This document shows positions 26,133-35,238 of a stretch of DNA of 64,000 nucleotides, piece after piece. Origin of the DNA: Ignavibacteriales bacterium UBA1304 (GTDB taxonomy: Bacteria; Bacteroidota; Ignavibacteria; Ignavibacteriales; Ignavibacteriaceae); assembly GCA_002307295.1 (NCBI GenBank), contig DBTY01000020.1:62001-126000 (forward strand), written 5' to 3'. Each line of letters starts with the position of its first letter. The first letter of the stretch is position 1. Position numbers and translations under genes: made by a program. Below the pieces are notes generated by a model, which saw nothing but the letters and a program-made list of their open reading frames with translations, searched no databases and was not told the DNA's origin.

Positions 26133-26984
26133 TTGAATATTTTTGAAGCGGTTCTTCTTGGACTTATACAAGGCATAACGGAATTTCTTCCGATCAGCAG
26201 CACCGGGCATGTTACTCTTGCCGGTAAATTTTTAGGCTTAATTTCTGAATCAGATCCGCAGAGATGGACTTCGTTTGCGGCGGTTATTCAATTAGGCACT
26301 TTGATTGCCGTTGCAGTTTATTTTTGGGGCGATATAGTTACCATTGTACAGGCTTTTTTTAGAGAAAATATTTCTGAAAGAAAAAATTATGCGGCTCAGA
26401 GCATAAGCTCAAGAATGGGCTGGATGGTGATAATTGGTTCGTTGCCGGTTGCAATTGTCGGACTATTATTTAAGCATCAGATAGAAGGCGTTTTAACAAA
26501 AAATCTTTATGTTATTGCAATCAGTTTAATAGCTCTTGCGGTAATATTAGGCATTGCTGAAAAGACTGCCAAATTTAAAAAAGGATTGAAAGAAGTTAGC
26601 GTTAAAGACGCTATTGTAGTTGGAATTGCCCAGGCTTTTGCATTGATACCCGGATCGTCTCGTTCAGGCACAACTCTTACAGGAGGCTTGTTCATGGGGC
26701 TTAACCGCGAGACAGCCGCGCGTTTTTCTTTTCTTCTTAGCATCCCGGCGGTTTTTGCAAGCGGATTGCTTGAACTAAAAGAAGCTATTCATGCAGGGTT
26801 AAACCAGGCGGATATACTAAATTATGTCATCGCTACTATCATTGCGGGGCTCAGCGGTTATTTTGCAATAGATTTTTTGCTTAGATATTTAAGAAAGAAC
26901 ACTACTTTTATTTTCGTCTTTTACAGAATAATATTAGGAGTTGGAATTCTTTTACTTCTTCATTATCAAATAATTTTACCGTAA
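26133..26984 (+). CDS. uppP: undecaprenyl-diphosphatase UppP (BacA family)
   Basis: A 283-aa inner-membrane enzyme that removes a phosphate from undecaprenyl diphosphate. It renews the lipid carrier used for peptidoglycan and for the surface polysaccharide genes at 47-54 kb, and confers bacitracin tolerance. The two active-site motifs are present: LIQGITEFLPISSTGH (about 10-25) and PGSSRSGTT (about 173-181). The start is TTG at 26133 with an excellent AGGAGGG Shine-Dalgarno 4 bp before it. Length and span pattern are normal for the family. Confidence 0.97.
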   Translation: MNIFEAVLLGLIQGITEFLPISSTGHVTLAGKFLGLISESDPQRWTSFAAVIQLGTLIAVAVYFWGDIVTIVQAFFRENISERKNYAAQSISSRMGWMVIIGSLPVAIVGLLFKHQIEGVLTKNLYVIAISLIALAVILGIAEKTAKFKKGLKEVSVKDAIVVGIAQAFALIPGSSRSGTTLTGGLFMGLNRETAARFSFLLSIPAVFASGLLELKEAIHAGLNQADILNYVIATIIAGLSGYFAIDFLLRYLRKNTTFIFVFYRIILGVGILLLLHYQIILP

Positions 26985-27006
26985 TCAATAAATCGGCGGA
27001 GTAAAT

Positions 27007-27618
27007 ATGAAACAAACTTTTTTCTTAATTTTAATAATTGCAGTCTTTCTTGGATGCAAAGATTCTAATTCGTCTAATTTAAAAAATAAAAATGGAAATG
27101 AAATGAGCGATACATTAAACGTCGATAAAGATTCTGTTTTAGTCGCTGTAATAGAGACTACTATGGGGAAAATTGAAATAGAACTATTCCCACAATATAC
27201 GCCTAAAACTGTTGAAAATTTTGTAGGTCTTATTAACAAGGGCTATTATAACGGCGTGATCTTTCACCGTGTAATTAATAATTTTATGATTCAAACAGGC
27301 GACCCTACGGGCACAGGACGCGGCGGACAAAGCTTTTGGGGTGGAAAATTTGCCGATGAATTCAGCGGCGCTTTAACGCACGATTCTGCCGGAATTGTTT
27401 CTATGGCTAACTCTGGCCCGAATACTAACGGAAGCCAGTTCTTTATTACATTGGAAGCTACTAACTGGTTAGACGGCAAACATTCGGTATTTGGTAAAGT
27501 TATTGACGGAATTGACGTAGTTAACGCAATTGGAAGAGTCGAAACTGTAAAGCCTTCCGACCGCCCTGTTAAAGACGTGGTTATGCAAAAAGTATCTGTT
27601 GAAAAAAGGAAAAGATAA
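27007..27618 (+). CDS. cyclophilin-type peptidyl-prolyl isomerase lipoprotein
   Basis: A 203-aa proline isomerase predicted to be lipid-anchored. The signal (MKQTFFLILIIAVFLGC) ends in a lipobox with Cys17, followed by an Asn/Ser/Lys-rich spacer. The cyclophilin domain (about 40-200) has the active-site Arg in VIFHRVINNFMIQTGDP, plus FADEF and NGSQFFIT. It is the compact bacterial form. A GGAG Shine-Dalgarno is visible. The place of action is the periplasm, probably assisting folding of outer-membrane or secreted proteins. holA follows after 6 bp. Confidence 0.93.
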   Translation: MKQTFFLILIIAVFLGCKDSNSSNLKNKNGNEMSDTLNVDKDSVLVAVIETTMGKIEIELFPQYTPKTVENFVGLINKGYYNGVIFHRVINNFMIQTGDPTGTGRGGQSFWGGKFADEFSGALTHDSAGIVSMANSGPNTNGSQFFITLEATNWLDGKHSVFGKVIDGIDVVNAIGRVETVKPSDRPVKDVVMQKVSVEKRKR

Positions 27619-27624
27619 TACAGA

Positions 27625-28641
27625 ATGGCAAAGGCTAGGCCAAATATTCCTCCGGCTACGGAGATACGAAAACATTTAGAACGTAATAAGTTTTCCCCCA
27701 TTTATTTTTTTATGGGGGAAGACTCATACTTAATAGACAACGCGGTTAAAGACCTTACTGTAGCGTTTAAACCGCAGCTCTCGTCTGAGTTTGATAAGGA
27801 AGTTATTCATTGCACGCCGGATAAAGATTTAACCGATATCCTTAACATTGCTACAGCTTTCCCTTTGGGAACTGGAAAAAAATTAGTCGTTCTAAAAGAC
27901 TTTGATAAAATTAAAGATAAAAAGAAATTAAAAAGTTATGTCGGTTTCCCAGCGGAATTTACCTGTCTGATTATTATTCACAATGGCGACGTAGCAAATC
28001 TTGATACCGAACCTTATACTTCTCTTTTAGCAAAAAACTTTTTGTTTGAAGCTAAGGAGCTTAAAGAAAAAGCCTTGGCTGGCTGGGTTGAAGTTTACTG
28101 TAAATCTAAAGATAAAGAAATCTCTCCAGAAAATGCGGCGCTGCTGGTAGATACTGTGGGCGATAACCGCGCGTTAGTTGAAATGCAGCTTCAGAAAATT
28201 TTTAATTTCCTTGGCGATAAAAACGTAATAACTTTTGAAACGATTAAGGAACTTGCTACAAATTTAAAAGAAAATACTATCTTTGATTTGCAGGCCGCTA
28301 TTGGACGCAAAGATAAAAAAGAAGCCTTGAAGATAAGCTATAACCTGCTTGAAAAGGGAACCGACCTTATTTTTATTCTGGCTATGCTTACTAAATATTT
28401 TACCGGACTGGCTCAGATTCCGGAGCTTAACGCTTCCACTATGCCGGAACAGGCCGCAGCAAGAATTGTAGGCACACATCCTTATTATTACTCTACTTAT
28501 AAAAAAGCAAGAGAGCTGTATCAGGACAAGAAATTATATTCTATTATGAAAGCTCTTTTACAAGCCGACCTTTCGATTAAAACCACCTCCATAGATGAAA
28601 AATCTATACTTACTCTTTTGATGGCAGAAATACTCAGGTAA
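27625..28641 (+). CDS. holA: DNA polymerase III delta subunit
   Basis: A 338-aa subunit of the clamp loader that opens the beta sliding clamp. It shows the HolA pattern: a PIYFFMGEDSYLIDNAV N-terminal segment, a degenerate AAA+ domain without Walker A (about 20-220), the KENTIFDLQAAIGRKDKKEAL linker and a C-terminal collar domain with LLQADLSIKT. Length is typical. It ends the gene run that starts at rng; no clear terminator follows. Confidence 0.93.
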   Translation: MAKARPNIPPATEIRKHLERNKFSPIYFFMGEDSYLIDNAVKDLTVAFKPQLSSEFDKEVIHCTPDKDLTDILNIATAFPLGTGKKLVVLKDFDKIKDKKKLKSYVGFPAEFTCLIIIHNGDVANLDTEPYTSLLAKNFLFEAKELKEKALAGWVEVYCKSKDKEISPENAALLVDTVGDNRALVEMQLQKIFNFLGDKNVITFETIKELATNLKENTIFDLQAAIGRKDKKEALKISYNLLEKGTDLIFILAMLTKYFTGLAQIPELNASTMPEQAAARIVGTHPYYYSTYKKARELYQDKKLYSIMKALLQADLSIKTTSIDEKSILTLLMAEILR

Positions 28642-28880
28642 AAAGCTGCTTCCTAAAATCCCTATTTTGTTTGACATTAGAATTCCATTAATTTAAGTTG
28701 AAAGAAGAGTATTAATGATCTCTTCGTGTTGTGCAAATGATCGTCGAGAGCAGTAAAGTTTGAGGCGAAATTGTTTCGAATTCGACTGGGTCGTCAGGGC
28801 GCGCGCCGTAACCGCCGTGATTATGTTTGAGCAGACAAAAGAATTATCTTAAAATATTATCATTCATAAACATATAAACT
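28642..28880. other. non-coding gap after holA
   Basis: No gene is seen. A TTGACA at about 28671 is followed 17 bp on by TAAGTT, a weak promoter candidate. A small GAAGAG/CTCTTC hairpin lies at 28704-28725, and a GC-rich patch at about 28795-28815 contrasts with the AT-rich surroundings. None of these matches an RNA family that I know. Confidence 0.3.
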
Positions 28881-29318
28881 ATGAAAAATATATTATCATC
28901 CTGGCAATTGTGGGCGGCGTTATCGGCTGTGTTTGCGGCTATTACGGCGATATTTGCAAAGATTGGAATTGAAAAACTCAACTCGGATTTTGCAACATTT
29001 ATTAGGACAATCGTCATCTTATTTGTTCTTGGGATAATTTTATTTATTACAAACCAATTCCAGCCAATAAATACAATATCGCAAAAGAGCCTTGTGTTTT
29101 TAGTCCTTTCCGGAATAGCGACTGGGGCTTCGTGGATATGTTACTTTCGCGCGCTAAAAATTGGGAACGCTTCGCAGGTTGCGCCTATAGATAAACTCAG
29201 CGTTGTGCTTGTGGCTGTGTTTGGCGTAGTATTTCTGGGGGAAAAATTATCAGGCGCGGATTGGATTGGAATAATTATGATTGGGTCTGGCGCAGTTATA
29301 ATTGCGTTAAAACTATAA
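28881..29318 (+). CDS. half-size EamA-family transporter
   Basis: A 145-aa membrane protein consisting of a single EamA domain with about five spans. Usual drug/metabolite transporters have two such domains in about 300 aa. Family features are the PIDKLSVVLVAVFGVVFLGEKLS segment near the C-terminus and FARIGIEKL-like (here FAKIGIEKL) near residue 26. Small stand-alone EamA proteins exist and probably work as dimers; the substrate is unknown. It has no visible Shine-Dalgarno and stands alone ahead of L31. Confidence 0.85.
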   Translation: MKNILSSWQLWAALSAVFAAITAIFAKIGIEKLNSDFATFIRTIVILFVLGIILFITNQFQPINTISQKSLVFLVLSGIATGASWICYFRALKIGNASQVAPIDKLSVVLVAVFGVVFLGEKLSGADWIGIIMIGSGAVIIALKL

Positions 29319-29468
29319 ACCGAGTTTCCGTTAATAACATGCGCTGCGCAGAAAAAAGATTTAAGTGAAAAAGAGGCGATTAAAAATATTGTAATTTTAA
29401 AGTAAATTGCATATATTAATCGTTTCAAAATAAAATATTAGTAAAAAATTAATTAGTAAGGTAATGAG

Positions 29469-29714
29469 ATGAAGCAAGGAATTCACCCTGACTATAGAAA
29501 TGTAGTATTTAAGGATTATTCGTGCGATTTTGCTATTCTGACAAGATCAACGATAAAAACCCCTGATACTATTGTTTGGGAAGACGGCAATACTTATCCT
29601 TTGGTAAAGCTTGAAATTTCGAGCGGTTCACATCCGTTTTTTACCGGTAAACAGAAATTGATGGATACCACCGGTAGAGTTGAGAAATTCAAGAGAAAAT
29701 ACGCAAAACAATAA
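29469..29714 (+). CDS. rpmE2: 50S ribosomal protein L31, type B (zinc-free)
   Basis: An 81-aa L31 that bridges the 50S subunit and the 30S head. It is the type-B (C-minus) form. The N-terminus MKQGIHPDYR and the TPDTIVWEDGNTYPLVKLEISSGSHPFFTGK region are typical, while the zinc-binding CxxC of the primary form is missing (only one Cys, about residue 20). In many bacteria this paralogue replaces the zinc form in zinc starvation. In Bacteroidota it is often the only copy, so no zinc inference is safe here. A good terminator follows. Confidence 0.96.
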   Translation: MKQGIHPDYRNVVFKDYSCDFAILTRSTIKTPDTIVWEDGNTYPLVKLEISSGSHPFFTGKQKLMDTTGRVEKFKRKYAKQ

Positions 29715-29785
29715 ACCGGATAATATTTTATATCTTAATCCTGAACTTATGGATTGTATAAAAATTTTTAACCGACGAATTTTAG

Positions 29786-29814
29786 GCTATACATTTTTTG
29801 TATAGCTTTTTTTT
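29786..29814 (+). terminator. Rho-independent terminator after L31
   Basis: Arms GCTATACA (29786-29793) and TGTATAGC (29799-29806) with a T5 loop, followed by eight T. It lies 71 bp after the L31 stop. The remainder of the gap to 29960 is AT-rich with no supported gene and should include the rsmB promoter. Confidence 0.9.
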
Positions 29815-29960
29815 ATCCTTAGCGCATATATGGATATTTTTTTTGTGCGCTGCGTCATTGCGTTTGATTTGCGAAACTGTAGGATTTTGTTTCGTAAAGA
29901 GCTATTTTTGTATTAAAATTATTAGTTATATTTAATATTTAAAGCAGTACAATCTGAATA

Positions 29961-31322
29961 ATGGAATTAGAAGAACATAAAATAGTCGATTTGTATCAGG
30001 GCGTTAGGGGGAATACTGTTAAGATACTTAACAGAATTGATAGAACCGACGCTTATCTTGAAAAACTTCTTGAAAACGAAATGAGAGACATAGAACTCTC
30101 AGGCCCGGATAAAGCTTTATTATACGAGCTTGTTCACGGCGTAGTCCGTTGGATGGGGCGTTTGGACTGGGTGCTAAACGGTTTTTATAAAGGACAGTTT
30201 TCCAAGGCTATTCCTAATCTTAAAAACGCTTTACGCGTAGCTCTATATCAGATTTTATTTTTAGACAAAATTCCAGATCACGCGGCTGTAAATGAAGCTG
30301 TTGAGTTTGTAAAAAAACTTCAGGGGCAAAAGCCAGCCGATTTGACAAACGCAGTTTTGCGTAATATTATCAGGAATAAAACAGGCATAAGATTCCCAGA
30401 CCCCGAACAGGATCTGATTGGCTATCTTAGCGCGTATTATTCGCATCCTTCCTGGATGGTTAAACGCTGGGTTGAACGCTATGGAAGAGAGGCCACTGAG
30501 GCTCTTTTAACCGCTAATAACGAAAGACCATATCTTACGTTAAAGGTAAATAAGCTTAAAGTCAGCATACAGGAATTTCAATCGCTATTAAATTCTGTAA
30601 ATCTCAGATATTTAAATGGGAAATATCTTCCTGAATATATGAAGTTACAGAATCTTACAAATATAACTTCGTGGCAGTATTTCAAAGAAGGATATTTTAA
30701 TATACAGGACGAAAGCGCAGGCTTTGCATGCATGCTGCTTGATCCAAAACCGGGAATGAAAGTACTCGATTTGTGCTCGGCTCCCGGCGGCAAGTCCGCT
30801 TTTATAGCAGATATAATGAATAATGAAGGCGATCTAAACGCTTTGGATCGTTACGACGTCCGGCTTCAGATAATGAAAAGAAACATGACGCGACTTGGCG
30901 TAACATGCATTAATTATATCGAGTCCGATGCGCTTGAATTTGAAGGAGAAGGATTTGACCGGGTACTTGCAGATGTTCCGTGCAGCGGTCTTGGCACCCT
31001 CTCAAAAAAACCGGATATAAAATGGAAAAAGGACTTGCAGGATATCCGAAACATAAATAAATTACAATATGATTTGCTGGTGAAGGCGGCAAGTTTGGTT
31101 AAGGTAGGCGGAGTGGTTGTTTATAGCACCTGCTCAATTGAACCGGAGGAAAATTTTAATATAGTCAGTAAGTTTTTAGAAAGCCATCCTGATTATAGAT
31201 TAGAACCGGCCTCAACCGTATTTCCTGAAGAATTATTAGATGGAAACGGCTGCGTTCAAACTCTACCTCATCTACATCAAATGGATGGAGCTTTTGCCGC
31301 AAAAATAATACGAGTAAATTAA
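29961..31322 (+). CDS. rsmB: 16S rRNA (cytosine-967-C5)-methyltransferase RsmB
   Basis: A 453-aa SAM-dependent rRNA methyltransferase. An N-terminal NusB-like RNA-binding domain (about 10-150) leads into a Rossmann core. The SAM motif is LDLCSAPGGKSAFIAD (about 271-286). The two catalytic Cys lie in ADVPCSGLGTLSKKPDIKW and VYSTCSIEPEEN. The domain set is complete and of normal length. It opens the group rsmB-RodZ-like-ligA with gaps of 24 and 10 bp. It lacks a visible Shine-Dalgarno. Confidence 0.95.
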   Translation: MELEEHKIVDLYQGVRGNTVKILNRIDRTDAYLEKLLENEMRDIELSGPDKALLYELVHGVVRWMGRLDWVLNGFYKGQFSKAIPNLKNALRVALYQILFLDKIPDHAAVNEAVEFVKKLQGQKPADLTNAVLRNIIRNKTGIRFPDPEQDLIGYLSAYYSHPSWMVKRWVERYGREATEALLTANNERPYLTLKVNKLKVSIQEFQSLLNSVNLRYLNGKYLPEYMKLQNLTNITSWQYFKEGYFNIQDESAGFACMLLDPKPGMKVLDLCSAPGGKSAFIADIMNNEGDLNALDRYDVRLQIMKRNMTRLGVTCINYIESDALEFEGEGFDRVLADVPCSGLGTLSKKPDIKWKKDLQDIRNINKLQYDLLVKAASLVKVGGVVVYSTCSIEPEENFNIVSKFLESHPDYRLEPASTVFPEELLDGNGCVQTLPHLHQMDGAFAAKIIRVN

Positions 31323-31346
31323 TCTTTAAACTATAATAAAAATATT

Positions 31347-32303
31347 ATGCTTGCAAAATTTTCAGAAGAGCTGAAGGAAGCCAGAGAAAAAAATGGCGTG
31401 ACTCTTCAGCAAGTAGCCGCTCAAACAAGAATTGATATAAAATTTTTAACTGCAATGGAATCCGGAAATTTTACATTTCAACCGGAACTTTACGTAAAGG
31501 CTTTTTTAAAAGATTATTGCAGGGTAATTGGTATTGATGAACAAAAAACGCTTTATCGATATGAATTAGCAAAACAAGGTAAATTTGACGCTGGAATTGA
31601 AGTTGTTGATGAAGGCGTTACAGTTGAACAAAAACCTCCGGTTCAGTATACACAACCGCAGCAGCCAGTTCAGCCGCCGCAGCCAAAACCTGTTCCGCAA
31701 CCGCAACCTATGCCGGCTCCTCAGCCAACACCTACTCCTCAACCGCAGATTAAAATGGTTGACTCCTATACAATGCCTTTGGAAAGCGAACCTCAAAAAT
31801 CTTCATTCAATAAAAATATAACCGCTTTATTTGCCATTGTTGGCGCAATAGCCGTTATTGGCGCGGCAGTTTATTTTCTCTTTATTAAGAATTCAAATGA
31901 CGCAATAGTTTCAGAAAAACCTTACGATCAGGTATTACAAGAAAATAAAAACAGAATTAACGATGATAAACCAAAGGCTCAGGAAGCGGTTAATACGCCC
32001 CCGCCTGCGTCTACTGACAGCCTTAACTTACTTATAAAGGCTAATGACACTACCTGGATAAGAATAACCAAAGATAGCCTTAAATCAGAAGAATTTTTGT
32101 TGTACCCATATTCAAAAAAATTAGTTAAAGCTAAAAAAAGTTTCCATATGACGCTGGGCAATTCTGGCGGAGTAGAACTTACGCTTAACGATAAACAATT
32201 GAACTTTCAGGGAAAACGTAAGAAAAGAGCTGAATTGCTGATTGACGCAGATGGTCTTAAACAGCTTGGCGGCGGCGTTAAGGCTAAGAATAATTTAAAT
32301 TAG
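31347..32303 (+). CDS. RodZ-like protein: HTH domain, membrane span, DUF4115
   Basis: A 318-aa bitopic membrane protein. An N-terminal Cro/CI-type helix-turn-helix (about 5-72, GVTLQQVAAQTRIDIKFLTAMESG) is followed by a Pro/Gln-rich linker (about 97-135), one span (158-180) and an extracytoplasmic DUF4115 beta domain (about 222-306). In RodZ the HTH binds MreB and couples the cytoskeleton to wall synthesis in rods. Here mreB is not in the window, so the role in cell shape is inferred from architecture. It lies between rsmB and ligA. Confidence 0.85.
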   Translation: MLAKFSEELKEAREKNGVTLQQVAAQTRIDIKFLTAMESGNFTFQPELYVKAFLKDYCRVIGIDEQKTLYRYELAKQGKFDAGIEVVDEGVTVEQKPPVQYTQPQQPVQPPQPKPVPQPQPMPAPQPTPTPQPQIKMVDSYTMPLESEPQKSSFNKNITALFAIVGAIAVIGAAVYFLFIKNSNDAIVSEKPYDQVLQENKNRINDDKPKAQEAVNTPPPASTDSLNLLIKANDTTWIRITKDSLKSEEFLLYPYSKKLVKAKKSFHMTLGNSGGVELTLNDKQLNFQGKRKKRAELLIDADGLKQLGGGVKAKNNLN

Positions 32304-32313
32304 AAAGCTTAAG

Positions 32314-34338
32314 ATGGCCCTAAATCCGATATTAGAAAAAATTGAGAAGTTGCGGGATGAGATAGAACTACATAATTATAATTATTATGTTCTCGCTTCA
32401 AATCAGATAAGCGATTTTGAATATGACCAGTTAGTAAAAGAATTAGAAAAATTAGAAAAAGAAAATCCTCAGTTTATCACTTCCGACTCGCCTACGCAGC
32501 GGGTCGGGAAGGATCTTACAAAAGAATTCAATCCTTCAGTTCACAAGTTCCCAATGCTGAGCCTTGCCAATACTTATAATGAAGAAGAACTGATTGAGTT
32601 TGACAGGCGCGTAAGAGACGCGCTTCCGCAGGGAGAAAAAGTTGAGTACGTTGTCGAATATAAAATTGACGGCGTGTCTATCAGCCTAACTTATGATAAC
32701 GGCAGGTTTGTAAAGGCCGCAACCCGGGGCGATGGAGTTACTGGTGAAGAAGTAACGGCTAATATAAAAACAATTAAAAGCATCCCGCTAAAACTTAAGA
32801 AGGTTGATAATCAAAAATATAACTTTGACGAAATTGAAGTTCGCGGCGAAGTTTTTATGGGAATCGAAGATTTTGAAAAAATGAACCGCGAGCGAAGCAT
32901 AACTGGCGAAAAACTTTTTGCCAATCCACGGAACGCGTCTGCCGGATCAATTAAATTATTAGACCCGCGAATTGTAGCTCAACGGCCTTTGAACATATTT
33001 GCTTATTATCTGTTAAGCTCCAACCGTCAATTTGAAACGCATAACGAAAATTTATTACTTTTACAAAAACTTGGTTTTAATGTAAATCCAGAGTTTGCAT
33101 TGTGCGGCAGCATTAGCGAAGCTATCGAAGTCATAAAGAAACTTGAAGAAAAAAGATATTCTCTTCCGTATGAAATAGACGGGGCAGTAATAAAAGTAAA
33201 TTCGCTAAGGCAGCAAAGCATATTGGGCAGTATTGCAAAATCGCCGAGATGGGCTGTGGCTTTTAAATATAAAGCTAAACAGGCGTTTACAAAATTAAAT
33301 GAGATTACGTGGCAGGTTGGCAGAACCGGGGCTGTAACTCCAGTGGCGGAGTTGGATCCGGTATTGCTTGCAGGCTCAACTATCAGTAGGGCAACGCTGC
33401 ATAACTATGATGAAATAATCAGAAAAGATATTAGAGAAGGGGATGTTGTAGTAATTGAAAAAGGGGGAGACGTTATACCAAAAATAGTTTCGGTAGCGTT
33501 AGAAAAGCGTTCTGAAAACAGCGTTACAGCAACGCCTCCGCAAACTTGTCCCCGCTGCGGTTCGGTATTATTCAGACCGGAAGGCGAAGTTGCTATATAT
33601 TGCGAAAATACCGAATGTCCAGATCAGATTAAAGGGCGTCTAGAACATTTCGCTTCTCGAGGCGCAATGGATATTGAAGGATTGGGGGAAGCTCTTATTG
33701 GTTCTCTCGTCGATCTGAATTTAATCAGGACTTTTGCAGATATTTACAGCCTGAAAGAAAAACGGGAAGAGCTTATTAGTTTGGAGCGAATGGGACAAAA
33801 AAGCGTAGACAATCTTTTAGCGGCTATTGAAAAAAGCAAAACCCAGCCTTTTCACCGCGTTCTTTTTGCGCTTGGAATAAGGTATGTCGGGTCGGGAGCG
33901 GCAAAAAAGATCGCGGATCAGTTCAGTTCAATTGACGAATTAATAAACGCTTCAGAAGAAAGTATTGAGGCTGTTTATGATATTGGTCAAAGTATTTCTT
34001 CAAGTATCAGGAAGTATTTTTCAGATGTTCATAATATAGATATAATAAACAGATTGAAAGACTCCGGATTGAAATTTACGGCTGAAAAAAAAGAAACAGG
34101 CGATTTAAAATTACTTAAAAAAACATTCGTTTTAACGGGCGTGTTATCAAAATATTCACGCGACGAAGCCTCTGAAAAAATAATCGCTTTAGGAGGTAAG
34201 GTAACTGCCAGCGTAAGTAAAAACACAAATTATGTAGTAGCGGGAGAAAATGCAGGGTCAAAACTGCAAAAAGCTCAAGCTCTAAATGTGCAGATACTAA
34301 ACGAAGAAGAATTTGATAAATTATTAGATAGAGAATGA
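32314..34338 (+). CDS. ligA: NAD+-dependent DNA ligase
   Basis: A 674-aa enzyme that seals nicks in replication and repair using NAD+. Domain Ia (EIELHNYNYYVLASNQISDFEYDQL) binds NMN; the adenylated Lys117 lies in EYKIDGVS. An OB fold follows (GRTGAVTPVAELDPV). The four-Cys zinc finger starts with CPRCGS and ends with CENTECP; helix-hairpin-helix repeats follow, and a C-terminal BRCT domain (about 600-672). All parts are present and the length is typical. Its stop overlaps the ATG of the next gene by four bases (ATGA). Confidence 0.98.
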   Translation: MALNPILEKIEKLRDEIELHNYNYYVLASNQISDFEYDQLVKELEKLEKENPQFITSDSPTQRVGKDLTKEFNPSVHKFPMLSLANTYNEEELIEFDRRVRDALPQGEKVEYVVEYKIDGVSISLTYDNGRFVKAATRGDGVTGEEVTANIKTIKSIPLKLKKVDNQKYNFDEIEVRGEVFMGIEDFEKMNRERSITGEKLFANPRNASAGSIKLLDPRIVAQRPLNIFAYYLLSSNRQFETHNENLLLLQKLGFNVNPEFALCGSISEAIEVIKKLEEKRYSLPYEIDGAVIKVNSLRQQSILGSIAKSPRWAVAFKYKAKQAFTKLNEITWQVGRTGAVTPVAELDPVLLAGSTISRATLHNYDEIIRKDIREGDVVVIEKGGDVIPKIVSVALEKRSENSVTATPPQTCPRCGSVLFRPEGEVAIYCENTECPDQIKGRLEHFASRGAMDIEGLGEALIGSLVDLNLIRTFADIYSLKEKREELISLERMGQKSVDNLLAAIEKSKTQPFHRVLFALGIRYVGSGAAKKIADQFSSIDELINASEESIEAVYDIGQSISSSIRKYFSDVHNIDIINRLKDSGLKFTAEKKETGDLKLLKKTFVLTGVLSKYSRDEASEKIIALGGKVTASVSKNTNYVVAGENAGSKLQKAQALNVQILNEEEFDKLLDRE

Positions 34339-34871
34339 CACAATTAATAAATATTATAAAAACATTTCTGGCAAAATTTTATTTCCTATTGCTGGCTAAA
34401 AAGCTTAAAAATGCGCAAAACGCATTTAATGGTTTTTTTACGGATGCAAAATCGGCTCTTATTATTTTTCCGGAAAATGAAGACGATTTAGATTATGCCC
34501 TGAAAATTCTTAATTATGTTTTAGACGCAGGAATTAAAACTACGATATTGCTTAACGAGCAGTTTGTCGGTCAGGTTAACGCTTCCGGTTCTGAGGTAAT
34601 AACATATTCCAACAAAGACCAGAATTTTTTAATGTTTCCGTCGGATATAATTAAAGAAAAACTTACGGAAAACCGTTATGGAATTACCATAGATTTGAAC
34701 ATAATTCCAAGCATATATGCCATAAACTGCGTCGGTTTAACGCAATCTAACTGGAAGGTCGGTTTTGTGAATAAATATTCAGATAAAATATTTAATATAC
34801 AAGTAAAAAATTATTCGCAAGACTCTGAAATATCTTATAAAAATTTGTTAAATTGCTTAACAATGTTTTAA
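34335..34871 (+). CDS. unrecognised protein resembling the N-terminal half of a GT-B glycosyltransferase
   Basis: A 178-aa protein I cannot name. After a basic amphipathic N-terminal helix (residues 1-30), the segment 40-150 alternates strands and helices (SALIIFPENEDDLDYAL, IKTTILLNEQFV, YGITIDLN, WKVGFVNKY). This recalls the first Rossmann half of family-9 (heptosyltransferase-like) enzymes, including the idle-looking yDl-idl and RiG-f positions. The second, nucleotide-sugar-binding half is absent, so enzyme activity is doubtful. It overlaps ligA by 4 bp and precedes a STAS protein by 9 bp, which suggests a shared operon. Confidence 0.7.
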   Translation: MTQLINIIKTFLAKFYFLLLAKKLKNAQNAFNGFFTDAKSALIIFPENEDDLDYALKILNYVLDAGIKTTILLNEQFVGQVNASGSEVITYSNKDQNFLMFPSDIIKEKLTENRYGITIDLNIIPSIYAINCVGLTQSNWKVGFVNKYSDKIFNIQVKNYSQDSEISYKNLLNCLTMF

Positions 34872-34880
34872 GGAATATAA

Positions 34881-35228
34881 ATGAACTTCGAAATCAAACA
34901 AATTGAAGATGTAACGGTCTTTAAATTAAACGAAAAAAAACTCGATACAAATAATTCTAGTTTGGTTAAAGGCGAGTTTACGCTGTTACTGAAAGTGGAA
35001 GGCGTTACCAGATTAATAATTGACCTTACAGAAGTTGAGAATTGCGATAGCTCCGGATTAAGCGCATTATTGGTCGCAAACAGGCTAATGAACGCTAACG
35101 AAGGCGAAATGAAAATTGCAAACCTCTCCGAAAAAGTTATTTCTTTAATGAAGATTACGCAGTTGGACAGAGTCCTTTCTGTATGTTCTTCTGTTGAAGA
35201 TGCTCTTGAAGAACTTAAAGAAAACTAA
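34881..35228 (+). CDS. STAS-domain protein (anti-sigma factor antagonist type)
   Basis: A 115-aa single STAS domain. The segment LIIDLTEVENCDSSGLSALLVANRLM carries the Ser-Ser pair where SpoIIAA-like antagonists are phosphorylated; the flanking strands and helices are of normal length. Such proteins bind anti-sigma kinases or act as switches in partner-swapping systems. No kinase or PP2C phosphatase gene lies nearby, so the partner is unknown. The anti-sigma factor at 621 is of the RskA type and is not an expected partner. AAGGAA precedes the ATG. Confidence 0.9.
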   Translation: MNFEIKQIEDVTVFKLNEKKLDTNNSSLVKGEFTLLLKVEGVTRLIIDLTEVENCDSSGLSALLVANRLMNANEGEMKIANLSEKVISLMKITQLDRVLSVCSSVEDALEELKEN

Positions 35229-35238
35229 TGGTGGGTAA

